From Penium margaritaceum (taxonomy: Eukaryota; Streptophyta; Zygnematophyceae; Desmidiales; Peniaceae): a stretch of DNA of 31,340 nt. Below the pieces are notes generated by a model. The model made no database searches, was not told the origin of the DNA, and saw only the letters and a list, made by a program, of their open reading frames with translations. The position numbers and the translations under genes were made by a program. Shown here in pieces: positions 19,570 to 29,893 of this stretch. The DNA is taken from the NCBI GenBank assembly GCA_023375785.1, contig SZWC01003896.1:122254-153593 (forward strand), in the 5' to 3' direction. The first letter of the stretch is position 1; every line of letters starts with the position of its first letter.

Positions 19570-20283
19570 TGACACTAATGGATGTGGATGAACCCTCAAG
19601 GATGCCTATCTATTTCTAATGCACGCTACTAATGTTTGGAGCAGCCAATGAATACCTTGGGTCAAGAGTGTGGAGCACAAGGATCACGGATAGGAGTGGA
19701 GAGGACACGTCACATTCAGCATAACTGAATCAAAATACGTTTTTGTTACTTAGCATAGTGAGATTACATCAGATCCTTATATCCTATCATCTAAGCTTTC
19801 CAACGCATCCAAGCATACCCTCTACAGAGCAGTAGAGCCCCTGCTACGGCCGTCGAAGTAACCTTTGGTGGAGCCGTCCACCTTGCCTTGTACACTAGGC
19901 AACGGGAGGCGCTTTGACGATGATAAGTCGGAGCGCCTTTCCTCGCCCAGAAGTCAAGGAGAATTCCACCCTGATCAAGGGGTTCCCTCTAGTCACTTCG
20001 TTCACGGTCCTAGTGCATTTGGAGCTCATTGGGGACGAACTCGGATCACTGGCGGTGGATTATTTTGCCACCCATGGCGGGTACCAGATTCCACCCATCC
20101 ACCCGTTTTAGGCTATGCTAACATTCTGAATAATCACTCGAATAGAGCAATTCAAAGCTCGATCTTGCATGAAACAATCCAAGGAATCCATGTCTAAAGT
20201 CAGATTAGGTGTTCGACTACTCCTCAGTGGTCGAACCAGAGAGTACGATCAACAACACTCATGGCAAGGGGCACATCATGTCA
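19570..20283 (-). repeat. 5' LTR of the nested copia element
   Basis: Its 714 bases start TGACAC and end ATGTCA, a 5-bp terminal inverted repeat. It aligns with the left LTR along its whole length apart from the 602-bp insertion there. Open frames within (for example 19,865-20,197) mirror those in the other LTR and are not genes. Being the upstream LTR for a minus-strand element, it would have held the promoter. Confidence 0.9.
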
Positions 20284-21200
20284 ACAGTCTACTCCACCAC
20301 AAGGATTCCCTCTCAATACCTTTGAAGCTCGTCGCATCTATTTGGTGTTCCCAGCTAATTGGATCCCCTTCTCCTCACTCCACTGCATCACCGTGGTTCC
20401 TTGCCTCCTTGAATGCCTCTATCCTAGCGTTGGCAACATTGATTGCTGGTGATCGTGAGCGCCAGTTGGAGTAGTCCCTCATCTAGCTTCTTTGCCCTCA
20501 CAATCAGAGAGGTGAGAGAGTGTTCATGGAGGCTTCCACGGTCATATATTGGGCATGTTGCGTGGCTTTGTTTCATTGGTGAAATAGTGTTAGCCAGTCT
20601 TCCTTCCTTATTGTCTCTTTGTCTATGCTCCCACTATTTACTTTGTGATTTCTATTGGTACCATTCATAATTTTGGCGTTCTTTTCCTTGTGTACGTATT
20701 GAGTGGCTTCTAGATCCTGGACTCCGGGGCCACCCACCACATGATGTTTGTGCCTTCCTCGTTTGTACCTTAAGGCCATGTCAGGTCTTTCCACTTTGTT
20801 CGTACTGGGTCAGTTACTTCCTATCAAGGGTGTTGGTGTCATGCGCTACGTTGGTCCTAGTGGCATCCTTTTCATCTTGGTGTGCTGTATGTGCCTTTCT
20901 TGGAGCTTAGCCTGCTGTTGTGTGCCGTCTTTAAACAATCAAGGTATGGACTTCTCTGCAGGGTGTGGTGTTGACACCTGCTTTTCTTCGTCCGTCTGGT
21001 CGTCCTTTATTACGTGGTTTCAAATGTGACAAATTTTATCATGTCCCCCTCCTTACTTTATCCGCTCCTGTTGTTTGCATTGCCCTTGTTCATGTTGCCC
21101 CTTCTCTTTCGTCTGACCTTCTTCACCTTCTTCATCATTGCCTTGGTCATGTCCACACTGATGCCTTGCTATGCAACCCCCGCCTTTAGCCTACTGCTAG
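20284..21200 (+). pseudogene. Copia protease and GAG-pre-integrase, right half of a split element
   Basis: ILDSGATHHMMF at about 20,718-20,755 is the copia protease site with Asp retained; VLYVPFLELSLL follows at about 20,888. CLGHVHTDALL at 21,145-21,180 is a GAG-pre-integrase remnant (RLGH....AL). Frameshifts lie between. The stretch from 20,284 to 20,715 should be the end of gag, but I cannot recognise it. Opposite in strand to the element that ends at 20,283, it reads in the same direction as the gag remnant at 13.06-14.0 kb. Confidence 0.72.
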
Positions 21201-22200
21201 TCTGTCGCCCTCGACCTTCCCTTCCCCTTATCACACTGCTTGAATTGATTGTACGTAAAGGAGAATATATCGATCTCCTTGCTCTTCCTCCGAGTCCTAA
21301 TCTGCTCACCCCCTTCATTGATGCATGCAGACAATATGGACCCTTTATTCCATGATGGATGTTGAGCAATATGTCTTGTGCCTCATTGATGAAAAGCGGG
21401 CTGATCTTTGCCGCACTTGGATCTAGGGCAACATTACGTCTGTCAGGCTCTCTGAGGACCTGCGTGATAGGAAAATATCCCCTCGTGGTCGTTTCTACCC
21501 CTTTCTTGATGTCTCAGTCTAGTATAAGGCTTGGTGTCTAAGACTCTCTTCGTTAGCGTGTCATTGAGTCCCATGATGTATGGTTTTTGGAATCTGTATT
21601 CCTTCCTAACCCAGGTTGTCTTTCATCCGTTGCCTCCCTTCTGCCCCTTTCTTGACTAGGAGGGTAGGAGTCATGCCTACAATCCATGCAAACCCTGTTG
21701 ATGCTTCACTACAACACGTACCATTACTATAGCCTCATTTAGACCATGTACCCTCCCTGTCCACGTCATCTAGATCATCAGGTGTGCCATCCTCCTCCAT
21801 CACGTCCTCTGTCTCGTCCAAATTGGTGTCTCCCATTCCCTTTTGAACACTGATTTTGATGTAGTCACTTTACACATAGTCAATTTTCATCTAAAATAGA
21901 TTTTCATCAAATTTAAAGACGTCACATAATTGATTTCACAATTCATTTGTTTAAATAAATGATTTACCCCTTCCCTTTTGCTCATCTTTCCTAGGTCCAA
22001 ACAGGAAATCTTGTCATCAAAAGTGGGATTTTCCCTCCTGTTCGTAGTGTTCGACCACCATTCATGACTACTTTGGTTGATTTCAATGCCACGAAAGAGT
22101 CCTCGCCGTCATGGCAAGAACTCGTCTGTGGCATTGAGCAAGCCAATGGTCATAATTCTATCCGTCAACAACTTCAAACAATTGACTTTTTCTAGGAAAA
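21201..22200 (+). pseudogene. Copia integrase end and linker; RT core missing
   Basis: RVIESHDVWFLESVFLP at 21,555-21,606 matches the end of copia integrase (R.V..RDV.F.E), followed by a Pro/Ser-rich stretch (about 21,730-21,840) typical of the integrase-RT linker. Before it, no DDE core can be read. After it, no RT fingers or Y.DD box appears before the RT tail at about 22,330. The spacing (about 700 bases) is too short to hold the RT palm, so an internal deletion is likely. Confidence 0.55.
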
Positions 22201-22203
22201 AAA

Positions 22204-22960
22204 GTGAACACATGCTCTAGTCAGTGCTTTGCCACCTTACTTGAGTTGATGCCCATGTTTTCAAGACCTATGGCTCCACTTGGACAGAGGTTGTTGAAGA
22301 CACTAAGTGCTTCAAAGCTGGTGAAGGTAGTCGATCTGACAGACTACCTCCATATCATAGGGTCTCTTATGTACCTAGCAACAACAAGCAAGGCGGATGC
22401 TGCCTTTGCCATGAACTTTCTTGCACAGTTATCATATTATCTTAGGGCACGACACATGGAGGTTGTATTGTGCGTTGTTAGGTGTGCACTTTCCACTATG
22501 CGGATATGTCTTTGTTACCGGACACAACCGTTAGTGTTGGTTGATGGCCATACGGACAGCGAGTGGGCTCATGATGCAGATGCTCGTAGTCGTGTGGGCT
22601 ACATCATTCTTGTCATTGGAACAGTAGTGTCGTGGAAGAGCGATAAGTAACATTGTGTGGAATGTGGATCTAGCAAAGCCGAGTACGTTGGTCTTGGCAC
22701 AAGAACGTGTGAGAGTGATTGGCTGCATCGATTGTTACAGTAATTGTGCATCCCCATCCGTGTCATGACATTCTGTTGTAAGAGTCAGAGTATCAAGGCA
22801 ATTTATAAGCATGATGGCATGCATCATAAACACACAGAGCATGTGAACATGGAGCAACATTTTGTGCACGTGTGCATGGTTGCCAGTGATGTCCAAATCG
22901 TCCAGGTCGATGCTCACTAATAGAGAGGTTACTTCTTCACTAAGGCACTTAGTAACACAA
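22204..22960 (+). pseudogene. Copia RT tail and RNase H
   Basis: The open frame 22,204-22,650 contains YLHIIGSLMYLATTSKADAAF, HMEVVLCVVRCA, then HTDSEWAHDADARSRVGYI (RNase H, first Asp kept) and VVSWKSDK followed by TAA. The reading goes on with SSKAEYVGL (catalytic Glu kept). The third-Asp block is lost (CKSQSIKAI where CDNQSA.A is usual). MHHKHTEHVNMEQHFVH and a final ALSNTILKANLHVVGL match the end of copia pol. The GSLMYLATT block closely resembles the one at 30.5 kb, so these elements are related. Confidence 0.88.
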
Positions 22961-23123
22961 TCTTAAAGGCAAATCTTCATGTCGTTGGTCTGTTGTGTGC
23001 TCGTCATGTTCCTTGATGGGCCGTTTCATTTGTGCATGTCTGTGGTCATGTGTCACAATTTGTGGCATTTGTGAGTACTTGTGATTCGATGCTTGTCTAT
23101 GCCAGTTGTGGGTCATGGGGGAG

Positions 23124-23400
23124 TTTTGGTTTGTGTGTCACAAACATTTCATGGCCTTTTCCCTTGTTGTACATTCACCACGCTGACAGAGATCATTTAT
23201 CTTGGAGATCCATTGTCATATGTTCCACTGTCAAGCGGAAGACATGGTGGTATTTCATAGAGGTACATGGATTAACTTCCGGCGACGACCCGAGTTAAGT
23301 GGAAGAAGATAACTTTCATGCTTCTAGTTCATCTTTCACAGATTTGTAACCATTATTTTGTTTTTTTTCATGAAATATCGGTAGAATGCTCGCATTGCTG
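23124..23400 (+). repeat. Possible start of the 3' LTR of the split copia element
   Basis: CATGGGGGAG (23,114-23,123), a polypurine tract, follows the end of RNase H by about 170 bases. The same CATGGGGGAG stands next to the LTR of the copia element at 29.8 kb. An LTR would then begin at about 23,124. Its right end is not determined, and no upstream partner was recognised near 13 kb, so the call rests on position and the tract alone. Confidence 0.35.
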
Positions 23401-24619
23401 GTGCTTTTGTCTAGGAGTAAATTGCCGAGTTGCTCCCAAACTACATGTTGCCGGATTCTTGTCCGGTAGCATACATTGCAGGTCTATTGCAAACAAGTAT
23501 GGCTTGGTTTGGGTCCTTGAGCGATGCTGAGCTGGGTGCTCTCTCGCTCGTCACCCCATCACTTCCACGTTACACTACGACCATGTGTGACTTGCCATTT
23601 GTGTGCGTGTTACTTCATCTCCCTATCAACTCTTGACATAATGGCCTCCTACATCTAGCACTACAATCCCAAGCCATTATCACTGCCATTCCCTCCACTT
23701 CAAGCAATTGCCCATACTGGCGGAGGGCTTGCCAGAATCCACCATGAGCAGGTGGTGATGATAGTAATGGGAAACTGAGGTGGGAATTACCGTGGGGGTG
23801 ACGTGTTGTACGACGCGCATGAAGCTATGCGATTCAAACCCAGTTGTCACATGCTTGAGTCGTCCTCGAGGTGCACCATGCGGCTTGAGCATCCAAAGTT
23901 TTGAAAGGATTGAACTTTAAAATCTTGAAAGAAAAATGTGAAGAATTTCATTGAGTGAATATAGCCATACCATCAAAGAAAAACACTTTTTGCTCATAAG
24001 TTCAATTAGCCTCAACATATTGGCATTACAAAATTTTGTGGCTAGGAGATTCGACATTTCATAAACTTTGACATACCGAAAAACTCCGGGTGAACCTTTC
24101 CTACCAATGGAAATATGCCATGTTATTATCACCATGAGGTTCTTTTTTGTGATGACTTTGCAATGTGCGTTTCTTTTCTACCGCCATCCTCATAAACTTG
24201 CGGATGCTTTGCATGGGGCTGACCCCTCGCAGAGGTGTTATCCGGTCCTCTACAAACCTTTCACTCCTCATGCCGTCCAAAACCAAACGTGTGCCTTTCC
24301 TGTCGTGCCTATATTCGGCAAGACTGGACCAAGGCCTATGGTCACAAAGAAAGATGTGAGGCTCATTGCAGCGCTACTGTGCCACGTAGCTTGAATAGGT
24401 AATGACATATGGGACAGCGGTGTTACGTACCAGACGTACACAAGTCCCTAAACCTTGCTAGTGGACATTTCTGTCATTACATAAATAGCGCACTGCCCAC
24501 CGAGAACCCAATTTTCACTCCAGTGGTCGAGGGAAGTTCGGCCAACTGCCCTCGCCCTCCTGCAATCCTTCTCACATGGTTTGGCAACTTCGACCACTTT
24601 CGAGAATCATCGACAGAAG
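23401..24619. other. No recognisable gene
   Basis: Short open frames only, none with a known motif. The first part may be the remainder of an LTR. A 108-codon plus frame at 24,068-24,394 has ordinary composition but no domain I know. Confidence 0.4.
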
Positions 24620-24945
24620 TGTCACGACCTTTCGGTCGACTTCTCAAATCATTGAGAAATATCGGGATCTAAAAAGTTGAATATTGCATCTTTGCCGTCG
24701 GTCTTCAAAGTCCCACGATTCTTTGGCGGAGGTTCTCGATCTGATCACACACGACGTGACTCCGCATAGGTCCCTAGACAATCGACCCAATGACTCCAAC
24801 TACGCCCCAGTTGTAACTCGACACTTGTATATATGTGTTCATTCGTTTCGACACTTGTCATCAAAGTAAAATTACCACTCGTTATCAAACTGTTGTCTAC
24901 CTCGCAGCTCACACATATTCACCATCTACGCTCCGTTTGGTATAT
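24620..24945 (+). repeat. Possible 5' LTR of the gypsy element
   Basis: TGTCACGACC at 24,620 is a common start for plant Ty3/gypsy LTRs. A TATA-like GTATATATG lies at 24,827-24,835. TTTGGTAT near 24,937 is followed by CAGAGC at about 24,956, which may be a degraded primer-binding site (TGGTATCAGAGC is the usual initiator-Met type). The downstream partner LTR is not in the window, since a later insertion cuts the element, so the limits are approximate. Confidence 0.35.
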
Positions 24946-25369
24946 CACTCGGTTTCAGAGCGCAACGGTACTGGAGAGGCATCCGACTACTATACTCATC
25001 TCGAGGACTACCTCGCAAAAGTCGTCAGCACATCTCCTATGTCAAGACTTCACAGACTTTGTGACCACAACGTAAAGCAAGCGAGTGCATCCGACGACCA
25101 GCAGCGGGTCTTTGGTGACGATTTCGGTGATGGAGGAGCAAAGCATGCATATGCGCATGAACCGTGAAGCGGTAGCAAACAGACGTAGCAGGCTATGTGG
25201 CAGCTGGGTCAACCGCGAAAGCGTTGACAATGAATCCGGTTACGAATCCGATGGCGGTAAAATAGCCGTCCCTACCGATGGCTCCAATGTCTTTTGTAAG
25301 GACTACAGGTGGCATCGGGCGACAGGCACAGATCAACGAGGAACAGGTGACCTGCAATTTTGCGCTTGA

Positions 25370-26330
25370 GGGGATGAATAGCCATCTTCTCTAACAACTC
25401 AACATCACGACGGAGGCTCTTCTCAACGCAAGTGCACAAGAGGCAATGCTCATCGAGAGAAACACACAACTCTCCAACGAATGCAACATTTGTCCGGCCC
25501 AACTTAACTGTTTGATCCAGCAAATTCCAAAGGACCAACGGTTCGGATGTGGCTGACAAGCTTGAAGATGTACTTCACCACTACTGGGGATAATGACGAT
25601 CAAAAGAAAATTGAACTCGCGGTCACGCCTTTGCATGGCACGACACTAAGTTGATGGTCTTACCTAAAGGCCATCCAATGGTAGCAGGAGACCGATGGGG
25701 CCTCATTGACGGTCGTCGATGCTCGTCTCATATCGCCAAGCACTGGTGTTCTACCGTTGGAGCACATCAACATGCAATGGAAGGACACGGTAATGGCACC
25801 AACCGACTGGAACGAGTTCTCGCACTCGATGCTCGCACGATTTGGACGCCTGAACAAGAAGTCCAATACTTGGTACAAGCTCCTGCGTCTCCGTCAGCAG
25901 TCCAGTGTGGGAGAGTACACGCGGAGATTCCGCAAGATTTTCATTGGTACAAACATCGTCCATAACTAGCTCTGTTTTCACTATAACAACGGCCCCAAAT
26001 GAGACATCTGGCGAGCCATCGCCATCTTCGGCATCCAAGACAACTTACCGCGGATGATCGCAACAACCAAAAGGGATCGGCAGTACCGACGACAACACTC
26101 CCGGAATCCTACAATTGGAGAGCTCCCAACAACAATTATCGTGAGAACAAAAAATTCAGTCGCGAGACTCCTAAACTCAGATTGAAGTGGACGTCGTCAA
26201 CCAAAGAGATACGTGCACCTGCTACAACTGCGGAAAAGTCAAGAATATTGCTCGTAACTGCCAAAGCAAGCAGCAGGCCAAAAAGGGGGGGGGTGGTTCA
26301 CAAAAAATGAGTTGGGAAATGGCGGAGGGG
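25370..26330 (+). pseudogene. Gypsy gag with damaged zinc knuckle
   Basis: A helical, probably coiled-coil start (ALLNASAQEAMLIERNTQLS, 25,415-25,475) leads to KMYFTTTGDNDDQKKIELAV (about 25,566-25,625), then WNEFSHSMLARFGRLNKK and LRQQSSVGEYTRRFRKI (25,808-25,940). These are the retrotransposon gag landmarks W..F...F.......L..L.Q..SV.EY...F. The knuckle at about 26,217-26,260 is CYNCGKVKNIARNC, which is CX2CX4HX4C with the His replaced by Asn. A run of nine G at 26,285-26,293 follows. Several frameshifts and stops break the region. Confidence 0.82.
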
Positions 26331-26499
26331 AGGAGTGTAAGGCGCGACTCTTGTCCATGAAGATGAACATGCGCCGAATGATCGTCCATATGAACGGACT
26401 ATGACACCGTAGAGGGTTTCTGAGATTGCAAATTTTAAATACAGGGTACGAGTATGACTAACTGGCGATACTGCTATAAGTGTAGCCCGGAGGTTGCAA

Positions 26500-26850
26500 G
26501 ATTCGAAGAAAAGTATTGACACTATTGGATGGAGGAGCTTCTCCCAAGTTTGTAAGAAATGACATGGTTCACGAACTGGGTTTGCACATCAGACCAGTGG
26601 TGTTTGAAGGAAAAACCGTCGATGGGATATTACAAATACAGAGACCCCGAGAAGCACCATGACAACAAGTGGGAGATCCATAGGATGTAATGGCCTGGAG
26701 GCAATGCAGATGAGTGACCACAAAATCATTCTTGGACGGGATTCCCTATGCCTGCACAATTTGTGGGTTGACTGGAACAACGACGACATCCATGTGGAAA
26801 TTGACAGTGCCAAGCGAATTTTTTTGCTCGTGTTGTAGAAGACGATAGAG
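26500..26850 (+). pseudogene. Gypsy aspartic protease
   Basis: LLDGGASPKFVRNDMVHELGL at 26,522-26,585 matches the gypsy protease start (LDSGAS.NFI), with Ser to Gly at the second position and Asp kept. KIILGRDSLCLHNLWVDWNN at about 26,724-26,785 is the ILG.DWL.....DW end of the domain. A frameshift lies between the two. It would cleave the polyprotein in an active element. Confidence 0.78.
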
Positions 26851-27890
26851 GAAGCAACAGAGGTGGAAGTAGCAGGGGAAGCCACAATGACCAAGAAGCA
26901 ACAACTCGTGCAGTCGATACCACTTAATATGACCAAGTACCACATACAACGAGGAGCTCGTGCGTGGCTCATACATTTCGAGCCAATGGAGGAAGCAAAA
27001 GTGGCAGCAGCTAACTCATTGGCCTCATCGGCCTCGTCAGCCTCATTGGCCTCATCGAGATCAACAAAATCCGTGATGGTACCCGATGAGTTCGCACCCC
27101 TCATTCAAGAGTTTTTGGACGTCTTCCCCGACAAACTCCCAAAAATCCCACCGCCTCAACATGACATGGACCATCACATCAAACTTAAACCCGACATTTG
27201 ACCCACTGTTTGATGGGCTTATCCGATGAGCGATCACAAGCTCACCGAGCTAAAAAACAGCTTGACGAGATGCTTTGTCAAGGGTTCATCCGCCCATCCA
27301 CGCCACCATATGTCGCACCGGTACTATTCGCGAAAAAGAAGTCTGGTAAATTGTGGATGTGCGCGGCATATCGGGCATTGAACGACGCTACCATCAACAA
27401 CCGTTACCCTCTTCCCTGAGCCAAACTTTTTGACCAACTCCGAGGGGCTCGAAGTTTCACCAAAATCAACATTTGCAACGATTGTCGCCAAATCCGTGTG
27501 GCAAACGCCGACATCAAGAAGACGACATTCCAAACATGCCACGTGCATTGCGTGTTCACGGTCATGCTATTTGGACTTATGAATGTCCCAACGATAATTA
27601 TGACAGCGATGAACAACATTTTCCATCCATACCTCGACGATTTTGTCGTGGTATACCTCGACGACATCTTGGTGTATTGCCGTACCCTGGAGGAGCACGA
27701 TGGATATCTCCAAAAAGTTCTCGTACTTTGACAAAGAAAACTTCGTTGGAAGTGCGACTTCGGTCGTTGTTCGATCGAGTTTTTGGGTCACGTCATCAAC
27801 AGCGGACGGATCACCATGGATCCGAAAAAAGTGGCAGTAGTCGCTTATTGGCCGACACCGACCAGCGTCTAAGACATTGAAGTGTTTTCT
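26851..27890 (+). pseudogene. Gypsy reverse transcriptase, YLDD
   Basis: The lead-in LIQEFLDVFPDKLPKIPPPQHDMDHHI (27,097-27,180) is the classic start before gypsy RT. From 27,255 one frame runs to 27,890 through QLDEMLCQGFIRPSTPPYVAPVLF, YRALNDATINNRYPLP, FTKINICNDCRQIRVA, MLFGLMNVP, YLDDFVVVYLDDILVY (catalytic YLDD at 27,654-27,665) and IEFLGHVINSGRITMDPKK. In FTKINI the catalytic Asp is Asn. The frame has TGA at 27,417 and 27,729 and TAA at 27,874. A frameshift near the A-run at 27,249 separates it from the lead-in. Confidence 0.93.
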
Positions 27891-28435
27891 CGGCTTTTTT
27901 AATTAATACTGGCGCTTTGCATGAGATTACGCGTGTGTATCAACGCCTCTCTCCGATCTCACTGGAAAAGAAAACGAGTGGAGGTGGGGAAACAACGAAT
28001 AAGAAGCGCTCACCGCTTTTCCGAACACAATTGACCTTAGTACGAGCCCTATGATTGGCCGATCCAACGGTCGACTACATCATGTCTACGGACACATCAG
28101 ATCGAGCCATCGGCACTGTTCTCCTCCAAGATCATGGCAATGGAGAGCAACCCATCACATACATGTCACAAAAACTACAGGGACCGGAACTCAACTATGG
28201 CGTACACGAGAAGGAGACGCTAGCGGTCGTACATGTATTTCAGACATGGAAGTGCTACGTTGAATGCCACCAATGCATAGTATGGACCAACCACCATTTG
28301 CTGAAATACTTGACGATGCAGCCAAACTTCAGTTGATGTCAAATCGAATGGATGGGGTTCCTCGAATTTCGGTTTGACTACGATATCGAGTACCGGCCAG
28401 GCAACACCAACCCAACAGATGCACTCAACCGCTGA
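27880..28435 (+). pseudogene. Gypsy RNase H
   Basis: A shifted frame gives KCFLGFFN and a degraded YYRRF block to about 27,960, then PLSDLTGK. The open frame 28,055-28,336 has YIMSTDTSDRAIGTVLLQ (the T.AS..AIG.VL.Q block, first Asp kept), ITYMSQKLQGPELNYGVHEKE (catalytic Glu), and IVWTNHHLLKYL where families have TDH, so that Asp is Asn. After a TGA the reading continues CQIEWMGFLEFRFDYDIEYRPGN.NPTDALNR. This is the RNase H that follows RT in gypsy elements. Confidence 0.9.
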
Positions 28436-28479
28436 ATAGATCTGGTGGTTGGGGCAGCAACATAAAGTTGTATCGAGAT

Positions 28480-28896
28480 TCATACCTCAAGTAGTCATTC
28501 ACACGGGGCTACGTCCTGCATGGAGGATATGACAAGGCAAAGTTATGGTATGGCACACCTTCTTCGTAGCAACGATTCCCTCGCGAGGTGGTCGTTCTCC
28601 CGAACGATGAACTCTGTTGCATGCTACTTGAAGAGTGCTATGACACGGATCCAGGTTGGCATTTCAGCCAATTCAAGACGTGGAAGAAGCTGGCAAAACA
28701 TTGATGGTGGGACAAGATGCAATCCGGCGTGGCCAACGCCTGCAAATCGTGCGACACGTGTGAGCGACAAAAATCCCGTCGCAGGGAGCCACTCGGACTT
28801 CTACCGTCGCTCCTCATTCTAACGAAACCGTAGTTCGACATCTCCATGGAATTCGTCACGTGATTGAGAAACTGCTAGGAAGCTTCCTAGCCTTAC
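28480..28896 (+). pseudogene. Gypsy integrase, N-terminal part, truncated
   Basis: ACKSCDTCERQKSRRREPLGLL at about 28,735-28,802 is the Cys-Cys half of the HHCC zinc-binding motif. It is followed by FDISMEFVT near 28,832-28,860, the start of the catalytic core (W..ISMDF.T), where the first catalytic Asp reads as Glu. Soon after, at about 28,897, the LTR of the next element begins. Frameshifts lie in the first half. Confidence 0.75.
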
Positions 28897-29058
28897 TGTT
28901 GCTGACGTGGCGACACTGTCCAGTCAGCTGACGCACTAGCAAGCAGGCAGGTGCAAGAAACAACAAGGGTCAGACTAGGGAGACGCGCAAAGTCTCATAA
29001 GCTTCAATAGCTTAGTAAATGCAGAGAGAGATGACAACTGACAGGTCCAGGGCATAAG

Positions 29059-29625
29059 TACCTGCCGCGGCGCACGGCGGGTGTCGCACGCGGCAGTCCA
29101 AGAGCTGTCCTAAAACCGGCCCAAAACCACTGTTTTGGCCGTAACTCTGCGCACACATGTCAGAATCCTACGCCGTCTGAACCTAGACGTGCAGAATCAA
29201 AAGACGCACGCAACGACTGGTCACATGCATGCATCCATCGACTGACAGCGAGTATATAATGCAAAAACATGCAAATGGGCCTCATGCCCAGTCCGCCGAA
29301 AGGCGCCTGCAAGACGTAGAAGGCACAGCAAGGAGTCCCGGNTACCTGCCGCGGCGCACGGCGGGTGTCGCACGCGGCAGTCCAAGAGCTGTCCTAAAAC
29401 CGGCCCAAAACCACTGTTTTGGCCGTAACTCTGCGCACACATGTCAGAATCCTACGCCGTCTGAACCTAGACGTGTAGAATCAAAAGACGCACGCAACGA
29501 CTGGTCACATGCATGCATCCATCGACTGACAGCGAGTATATAATGCAAAAACATGCAAATGGGCCTCACGCCCAGTCCGCCGAAAGGCGCCTGCAAGACG
29601 TAGAAGGCACAGCAAGGAGTCCCGG
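29059..29625. repeat. 284-bp tandem duplication inside the LTR
   Basis: Bases 29,059-29,341 recur at 29,343-29,625, with two differences that I can see (CGTGCAG/CGTGTAG and CTCATGC/CTCACGC). The base at the junction (29,342) is N. Each copy holds a TATATAA box (29,253-29,259 and 29,537-29,543), which also reads TTATATA on the element's own strand. Confidence 0.95.
29253..29543 (-). promoter_or_regulatory. Duplicated TATA boxes of the LTR promoter
   Basis: Within each tandem copy GCATTATATACTC is read on the minus strand, the direction of transcription of the element. Position inside the LTR and sequence fit a core promoter; function is inferred. Confidence 0.45.
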
Positions 29626-29893
29626 TGACATCTGGGGCTCTGGAACAGTGGTCGGTCAGCTCCAGACGGGTAGTCTGCCGCCTATCGTCGCGCCGGTGTC
29701 ACCAGGTCCGCCTGCCTCAGGGATGTGCACGAGTATGGACACGGCCGAGTGGTCACAGTAAACTGTACAGGAACGGCGCAAAGCACAACACTCCCCCATG
29801 ACCCGATGGTACGCATGTTCATATGCGTGCAGCACTGGTACAACCACATAGTGAGTGACACAGACAGATGAGACGGCAACGTACATCTCACAC

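Larger units (their letters stand above)
14011..20283 (-). mobile_element. Ty1/copia element with two LTRs, decayed, nested
   Basis: Two direct repeats, 14,011-15,320 and 19,570-20,283, flank a minus-strand internal region. In coding order it holds gag with zinc knuckle, protease, integrase, RT and RNase H, which is the copia order (integrase before RT). The right LTR starts TGACAC and ends ATGTCA on the plus strand. A purine-rich tract lies next to the left LTR (15,321-15,334 read on the minus strand). Length without the 607-bp insertion and its duplication is about 5.67 kb, normal for copia. By hand the LTRs differ at roughly 15% of aligned bases, so the insertion is old. I could not find a clean 5-bp target duplication. 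Many stops, frameshifts and lost catalytic residues make it inactive. Confidence 0.9.
24620..28896 (+). mobile_element. Ty3/gypsy element, decayed, cut inside integrase
   Basis: In order on the plus strand are a possible LTR, gag, zinc knuckle, protease, RT, RNase H and the zinc-binding start of integrase. RT before integrase is the gypsy order. Premature stops in the better-preserved part are mainly TGA in places where families have Arg (27,199-27,201, 27,417-27,419, and near 28,337 and 28,432). The reading stops at about 28,880 inside integrase, where the LTR of a later copia element begins. The rest of integrase and the 3' LTR are beyond the window or lost. Confidence 0.88.
28897..29790 (-). 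repeat. 3' LTR of the right-hand copia element
   Basis: On the plus strand it starts TGTTGCTG and ends GCACAACA, a TGTTG/CAACA inverted repeat. The right end is fixed by the purine tract CATGGGGGAG (minus strand) directly beside it. The left end is chosen from the inverted repeat and from where gypsy integrase stops being readable. It contains a 284-bp tandem duplication, so the unexpanded LTR would be about 610 bases. The other LTR lies outside the window, so the limits could not be confirmed by alignment. Confidence 0.65.

Noticed and set aside
23820..23850. tRNA-like B box (GATTCAAACC)
   Set aside because: No A box or cloverleaf could be fitted around it.
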